Shown here in pieces: positions 60,034-64,000 of a DNA stretch of 64,000 nucleotides. Location: positions 3,658,001 to 3,722,000 of the forward strand of contig NZ_CP114036.1 of NCBI RefSeq assembly GCF_026898115.1, written 5' to 3'. A program made the translations under genes and the position numbers. This stretch comes from Streptomyces sp. S465 (GTDB lineage: Bacteria > Actinomycetota > Actinomycetes > Streptomycetales > Streptomycetaceae). A model generated the notes under the pieces. It was not told the origin of the DNA. It worked only from the letters and a program-made list of their open reading frames with translations, and did no database searches. Within the stretch, counting starts at the first letter, position 1; each line of letters starts with the position of its first letter.

Positions 60034-60150
60034 TCAGGCGGCCACGGCGGGGCGCGGACACATCGCGCTGGCGAGCCGGCACAGGTCGACGTGGAGCCGC
60101 GCCACGAGCAGCATGCCCGGCGTCTTCTCGCTCACGTCATCGAAAACCAT
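60034..60150 (-). CDS. Putative cysteine-rich leader peptide of the cysO-cysM operon
   Basis: This 38-residue reading frame (ATG 60150, or 26 residues from ATG 60114) reads MVFDDVSEKTPGMLLVAR..., with LHVDLCRLASAMCPR. It matches the conserved Streptomyces leader peptide (LHVDLCRLxSAxC-type) in front of sulfur genes, in which two Cys codons near the end could sense cysteinyl-tRNA. It sits 94 bases before the cysO start. Short, and not proven translated. Confidence 0.62.
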   Translation of the reverse strand: MVFDDVSEKTPGMLLVARLHVDLCRLASAMCPRPAVAA

Positions 60151-60251
60151 GGACACATCGTATCGATTCCCGATCCGGACTCCGGAAGGTTGTCCCGCTA
60201 TACGGACCGGTAACGACCGTCATGCGGGACCGCTGTACGAGACGAAGGAGC

Positions 60252-60677
60252 TCAGTAGCTCTCCACGACCGTGACGTCCTCCTCGGTGACCTCACCGTCC
60301 ACGATCCGGAAGGACCGGAACTGCACGGGTCCCTCGTCATTGCCGCACTCGGCCGTGGAGACCAGGACGTAGTGCGCACCGGGCTCATTGGCGTAGGAGA
60401 TGTCGGTGCGGGAGGGGTATGCCTCGGTGGCGGTGTGTGAGTGGTAGATGACCACCGGTTCCTCGTCCCGGTCGTCCATCTCGCGGTAGAGCTTGAGCAG
60501 GTCACCCGAGTCGAACTCGTAGAAGGTGGGCGAGCGGGCGGCGTTCAGCATCGGGATGAACCGCTCGGGGCGGCCGCTTCCGGCCGGGCCGGCGATCACG
60601 CCGCATGCCTCGTCGGGGTGGTCGGCGCGGGCGTGCGCGACGATCTGGTCGTGGAGCGCCTGGGTGATGGTCAGCAT
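60252..60677 (-). CDS. mec: JAMM/Mov34-family metalloprotease (Mec type)
   Basis: This 141-residue protein has the JAMM motif HSHTATEAYPSRTD (His-x-His, Ser, Asp) and the supporting Glu in DEACG. The zinc peptidase releases cysteine from CysO-Cys and, in relatives such as QbsD, trims the carrier C-terminus. It stands upstream of the leader peptide and cysO/cysM in the same direction. Confidence 0.92.
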   Translation of the reverse strand: MLTITQALHDQIVAHARADHPDEACGVIAGPAGSGRPERFIPMLNAARSPTFYEFDSGDLLKLYREMDDRDEEPVVIYHSHTATEAYPSRTDISYANEPGAHYVLVSTAECGNDEGPVQFRSFRIVDGEVTEEDVTVVESY

Positions 60678-60691
60678 GGCGCCAGAATAGG

Positions 60692-60725
60692 AGGCGGGCT
60701 CCGGACATCGGTCCGGAGCCCGCCT
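60692..60725 (-). terminator. Terminator of the amino-acid permease
   Basis: AGGCGGGCTCCGGAC, loop ATCG and GTCCGGAGCCCGCCT form a 15-bp stem just past the permease stop and upstream of the JAMM gene. Confidence 0.85.
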
Positions 60726-60757
60726 GATGAGACGTGCCGCCCGAAAGGCGATACGGA

Positions 60758-62170
60758 TTACTTGCCCACGTACTCCGGCTCCGCGTCGCGGCCGGCGTCC
60801 GGCCGGCCACCGCCGCTCGACTTCAGGACGAACCAGCCGATCACCAGGACGACGGCCCAGACGGCGCCGACGTACAGACAGACCCGGGCGTCCTTGTCGG
60901 ACGCGATCAGGCAGGTCACGAAGATCAGGAAGATCAGCGCCACCCAGCTGAAGACGGCACCGCCCGGGGCGGGGAAGGACGAGGCCGGCAGGCGGCCGGA
61001 GGTCACCGCCTTGCGGTACTTGATGTGGCTGACGAGGATCATCGCCCAGGCCCAGATGCCCGCGGCCGTGGCCACCGAGGTGACGTACTCGAACGCCTTC
61101 TCCGGGACGACGTAGTTGAGGATCACGCCGATGCCCATGAGCAGCACGGAGACGGTGATGCCGACGGCCGGGGTCTTGCGGGCGTTGAGCATCCCGAAGA
61201 TCTTCGGGGCCTCGCTGTTGGCGGCCAGGTCGCGCAGCATCCGGCCGGTGGAGTACATCCCGGAGTTACAGGAGGACAGGGCCGCGGTGAGCACGACGAA
61301 GTTGACGATACCGGCCGCGAACGGGATGCCGATCTTGGAGAAGGCGTGCACGAAGGGGCTCTCGCCGGCCGAGAACTCGGTCCACTTGACGACCGCGAGC
61401 AGCACCAGCAGGGCGCCGACGTAGAAGATGAGGATGCGCCAGGGCAGGGTGTTGATCGCCTTGGGGAGGGTCTTCTCGGGGTTCTCGGACTCGCCCGCGG
61501 TGACGCCGACCAGCTCCACGGCGAGGTAGGCGAACATCACACCCTGGAGCGTCATCAGGCTGTCGCCGATGCCGTTGGGGAAGAACCCGCCGTGGGACCA
61601 GAGGTTGGAGGCGGCGGCGGTGTCACCGGCGTCGGAGAAGCCGAGGGTGAGCACGCCCAGGCCGATCACGATCATGCCGATGATCGCGGTGACCTTGACC
61701 ATCGAGAACCAGAACTCGACCTCGCCGAAGATCTTCACCGAGATCAGGTTGACGGCGAACAGCACCACCAGGAAGACCAGGGCGCTGACCCACTGCGGGA
61801 TCGAGGGGAACCAGTAGTTGATGTAGATGGCGGCGGCCGTGAGCTCGGCCATGCCGGTCACCACCCACATCAACCAGTACGTCCACCCGGTGACGAATCC
61901 GAAGAACGGGCCGAGGAACTCACGGGCGTACTCCGCGAAGGACCCGGAGACCGGGCGATAGAGGAGCAGCTCACCGAGCGCCCGCATGATGAAGAAGATG
62001 ACCACGCCCGCGAGGGCGTACATGAGGACGATGCTCGGGCCCGCCTTGGCGATATTCGCCCCGGCACCCATGAACAGGCCGACGCCGATGGCGCCGCCGA
62101 TGGCGATCATCTGGACCTGGCGACTGCCCAGGCCGCGCTCATAGCCCTCTTCAGGAGCCGCTGAGGTCAT
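60758..62170 (-). CDS. APC-family amino acid permease
   Basis: This 470-residue protein has twelve predicted membrane helices and the APC signature IAIGGAIGVGLFMGAGANIAKAGP, SGSFAEYAREFLGPFFGFVTGW, and GVTAGESENPEKTLPKAIN. It resembles the AnsP/CycA/GabP amino-acid transporter subgroup. ATG at 62170. The gap 62171-62379 is richer in A/T; TATAAC occurs there on the minus strand but no well-placed -35 was found. Confidence 0.9.
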   Translation of the reverse strand: MTSAAPEEGYERGLGSRQVQMIAIGGAIGVGLFMGAGANIAKAGPSIVLMYALAGVVIFFIMRALGELLLYRPVSGSFAEYAREFLGPFFGFVTGWTYWLMWVVTGMAELTAAAIYINYWFPSIPQWVSALVFLVVLFAVNLISVKIFGEVEFWFSMVKVTAIIGMIVIGLGVLTLGFSDAGDTAAASNLWSHGGFFPNGIGDSLMTLQGVMFAYLAVELVGVTAGESENPEKTLPKAINTLPWRILIFYVGALLVLLAVVKWTEFSAGESPFVHAFSKIGIPFAAGIVNFVVLTAALSSCNSGMYSTGRMLRDLAANSEAPKIFGMLNARKTPAVGITVSVLLMGIGVILNYVVPEKAFEYVTSVATAAGIWAWAMILVSHIKYRKAVTSGRLPASSFPAPGGAVFSWVALIFLIFVTCLIASDKDARVCLYVGAVWAVVLVIGWFVLKSSGGGRPDAGRDAEPEYVGK

Positions 62171-62379
62171 ATTTGCTGCGCCTTTCTCCCTGTGGCGGCT
62201 GGCGATCGTGAAGATTTATCACGTCCACACAACTGATCCAGCCGACGCGGAGTGGCGCACACCACAGGAATAAGCGGACATACGTTATACGGCGCAACAA
62301 AGACAACAACCGCGGTGATGCGATCGTTATCCGGAGTTGAGCATCCTCTAAACGAACACTCAGTAATCGAGGCCGGTGA

Positions 62380-62991
62380 CTATTCCGGCATGAGCGTTTC
62401 GACCAGGGTCTCCTGCAGCCCGCCGAGCCAGAAATACGCCATCACCATCGGCTTGCGCGGGTCGGAGTCCGGCAGCCGCAGCAGCGCGCCCCCGTCGTCC
62501 TCGTCGGTGACCTCCAGCCGGGTCCCGATGGCCAGCCGCAGATCGTTGAGGGCGCCCAGCCACTGCCGGGACTTGTTCGGCACCAGCTCCAGTACGGCCG
62601 GGGCCGGGGCGGGCGATCCGGTGGTCAGCGCGTCCAGGTCGCGCACCATCGCCAGGGCGTCGTCGCGCTTGCGCGCCCGCAGGTCGTTCTCGGTGAAGCG
62701 GCGGAACTCCGCGGACGCCTCCCGCGCCTCCCGCTCCTCACGCGGCCCGAGCTCCTGGTCCGGGGGACGGTAGGCGTCCGGGAACAGCCGGGCCAGCGCC
62801 GGGTCGGCCGGCGGTTCGCTGGGGCCCTCGGCGAACAGCTCGGCCAGCGGGTCACCGCCCTCGGCGGGCTGGTCGCCCGGCCCGATCAGCTCGGCGAGCT
62901 GCATGGCCAGGCTGCGCAGGATGGAGACCTCGACCTCGTCCAGGGCGATGGCGGCGCCGCCGTCGGGCAGCGGCTCGAAGCGTCCCGACAT
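62380..62991 (-). CDS. DUF2017 family protein
   Basis: This 203-residue protein has the DUF2017 pattern: FEPLPDGGAAIALDEVEVSILRSLAMQLAELIG, LARLFPDAYRP, EFRRFTENDLRARKRDDA, WLGALNDLRLAIGTRLEV. It follows clpS with a one-base overlap in actinobacteria, so it may be linked to ClpS-mediated proteolysis. Function unknown. Confidence 0.88.
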   Translation of the reverse strand: MSGRFEPLPDGGAAIALDEVEVSILRSLAMQLAELIGPGDQPAEGGDPLAELFAEGPSEPPADPALARLFPDAYRPPDQELGPREEREAREASAEFRRFTENDLRARKRDDALAMVRDLDALTTGSPAPAPAVLELVPNKSRQWLGALNDLRLAIGTRLEVTDEDDGGALLRLPDSDPRKPMVMAYFWLGGLQETLVETLMPE

Positions 62992-63302
62992 CAGCGCTCC
63001 TGCTGGAGGGTCGCCCACAGGCCGTAGCCGTGCATCGCCTGCACATCGCGCTCCATCTCCTCGCGGGTGCCACTGGAGACGATCGCGCGGCCCTTGTGAT
63101 GAACGTCGAGCATCAAGCGGTGCGCCTTGTCCTTGGGATAGCCGAAGTAGCTCTGGAACACGTAGGTGACATAGCTCATGAGATTGACGGGGTCGTTGTG
63201 CACCACCGTCACCCAGGGAACGTCGGGCTCCGGCACCGACATCGGTGCCTCACGGGCTTCGGGACGTTCGATCTCCACGGGTGTGACACTCACACCTCCC
63301 AT
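62991..63302 (-). CDS. clpS: ClpS adaptor protein
   Basis: This 103-residue protein has the ClpS core: PWVTVVHNDPVNLMSYVTYVFQSYFGYPKDKAHRLMLDVHHKGRAIVSSGTREEMERDVQAMH (seen in parts VVHNDPVNLMSYV, KAHRLMLDVHHKG). It delivers N-end rule substrates to ClpA/ClpC. ATG at 63302 is chosen; a GTG seven residues in is possible. Its stop overlaps the DUF2017 start. Confidence 0.95.
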   Translation of the reverse strand: MGGVSVTPVEIERPEAREAPMSVPEPDVPWVTVVHNDPVNLMSYVTYVFQSYFGYPKDKAHRLMLDVHHKGRAIVSSGTREEMERDVQAMHGYGLWATLQQER

Positions 63303-63385
63303 GCTGCCACCCGGCACTGGTCGGCGCATAAACCGGCACCCAGATCTCGTCAGTCTGACGAGTAAGGGAGGTAGCATCGTCCACC

Positions 63386-64000
63386 ATGGACACTGCGGAC
63401 TTGGGACTGCCGGTGGACGTGCCGTCGACCGCGCTCTTCACCGACCGGTACGAACTCACCATGCTTCAGGCCGCGCTGCGGGCGGGCACCGCCGACCGCC
63501 GCTCGGTCTTCGAGGTCTTCACCAGGCGCCTCCCCGAAGGCCGCCGCTACGGCGTCGTAGCGGGCACCGGGCGGGTGCTGGACGCCGTCGAGAACTTCCG
63601 CTTCGACGGCGGCGTCCTGGACTTCCTCGCACAGCAGCGGATCGTGGACGAGGCGACGCTGTCCTGGCTCGCCGACTACCGCTTCCGCGGCGACATCTGG
63701 GGCTACCCCGAGGGCGAGGTCTACTTCCCCGGCTCGCCGATCATGCGGGTGGAGGGCACCTTCGCCGAGGCGGTGCTGCTGGAGACGGTGATCCTGTCCA
63801 TCCTCAACCACGACTCGGCGGTGGCCGCCGCCGCGTCCCGGATGTCCACCGCCGCCGGCGGCCGGCCGCTGATCGAGATGGGCGCCCGCCGCACCCATGA
63901 GCTGGCCGCCGTCGCCGCCGCCCGCGCCGCCTATGTCGGCGGCTTCGCCACCACCTCCGACCTCGCGGCCGGATTCCGCTACAACATCCCCACCGTGGGC
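63386..64000 (+). CDS. pncB: Nicotinate phosphoribosyltransferase (3' end outside window)
   Basis: The first 205 codons are visible. TALFTDRYELTMLQAALRAGTADR, VFEVFTRRLPEGRRYGVVAG and GDIWGYPEGEVYFPGSPIMRVEG are PncB segments, with LIEMGARRTH near the phosphoribosyl site. It makes NaMN in NAD salvage. It is divergent from clpS, as in the conserved Streptomyces order. Confidence 0.93.
   Translation, partial: MDTADLGLPVDVPSTALFTDRYELTMLQAALRAGTADRRSVFEVFTRRLPEGRRYGVVAGTGRVLDAVENFRFDGGVLDFLAQQRIVDEATLSWLADYRFRGDIWGYPEGEVYFPGSPIMRVEGTFAEAVLLETVILSILNHDSAVAAAASRMSTAAGGRPLIEMGARRTHELAAVAAARAAYVGGFATTSDLAAGFRYNIPTVG

Overview
The window is high-GC actinobacterial chromosome, almost certainly Streptomyces. 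Evidence: GC-rich third codon positions, GTG/TTG starts, rare TTA codons in regulatory and transport genes, two WhiJ-type regulator/DUF397 modules, DasR-type operators, class E and class F sortases, a GlxA-type copper radical oxidase, and a core gene order (rdgB, rph, GlcNAc PTS, cysM/cysO, JAMM protease, clpS, pncB) that from memory matches the Streptomyces coelicolor core chromosome. No insertion sequence, prophage, CRISPR array or rRNA was seen.

Region 1 (1-20.8 kb) is a biosynthetic gene cluster. A convergent-free, tightly overlapping minus-strand operon runs from an acyl carrier protein at 12.7 kb to beyond the left edge. It encodes three complete ketosynthases, three ketosynthase-like proteins that lack the active-site Cys (chain-length-factor type), an FabL/FabI-like enoyl reductase, two hotdog-fold dehydratase/thioesterase-type proteins, a malonyl transferase, two ACPs, and three consecutive small proteins that look like DsrE/TusBCD-type subunits. 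This is a highly reducing type II polyketide/fatty-acyl assembly line, probably making a reduced or polyunsaturated acyl chain; the DsrE-like trio is unexpected and could mean sulfur chemistry. Upstream lie a LuxR-type regulator, an MFS exporter, a zinc alcohol dehydrogenase, a substrate-binding protein plus permease of an ABC importer (no ATPase seen), and two more paralogous LuxR-type regulators. TTA codons in two regulators and the exporter suggest bldA-dependent timing.

Region 2 (21-33.7 kb) holds two WhiJ-like modules (HATPase, XRE/DUF5753 regulator, DUF397 protein), a small protein with a RHIM-like C-terminal motif, a secreted LPMO under a DasR-type operator, tRNA-Lys, a FadR-type regulator, GlxA, a GH6 glycanase, a class F sortase and its secreted neighbour, and a HAD phosphatase.

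Region 3 (33.7-53.8 kb) is mixed core genome: an LAXTG surface protein with a long acidic repeat stalk, a ROK regulator divergent from an oxidoreductase, a FAH hydrolase, a YidC paralogue, a class E sortase, DUF445, an SGNH esterase, a DUF1707 protein, an ABC-2 exporter, a class A penicillin-binding protein that lacks its KTG motif, a GroES-like protein, Bcp peroxiredoxin, and two tandem HNH nucleases carrying repeated N-terminal modules.

Region 4 (53.8-64 kb) is conserved core: an unusual tRNA with a Leu(UAG) anticodon, rdgB, a lipoprotein, rph, the divergent nagF/nagE2 GlcNAc PTS genes with dre operators, a metallo-beta-lactamase-fold hydrolase, the cysteine-synthesis set (JAMM protease, cys leader peptide, CysO, CysM), an amino-acid permease, DUF2017, clpS and the start of pncB.
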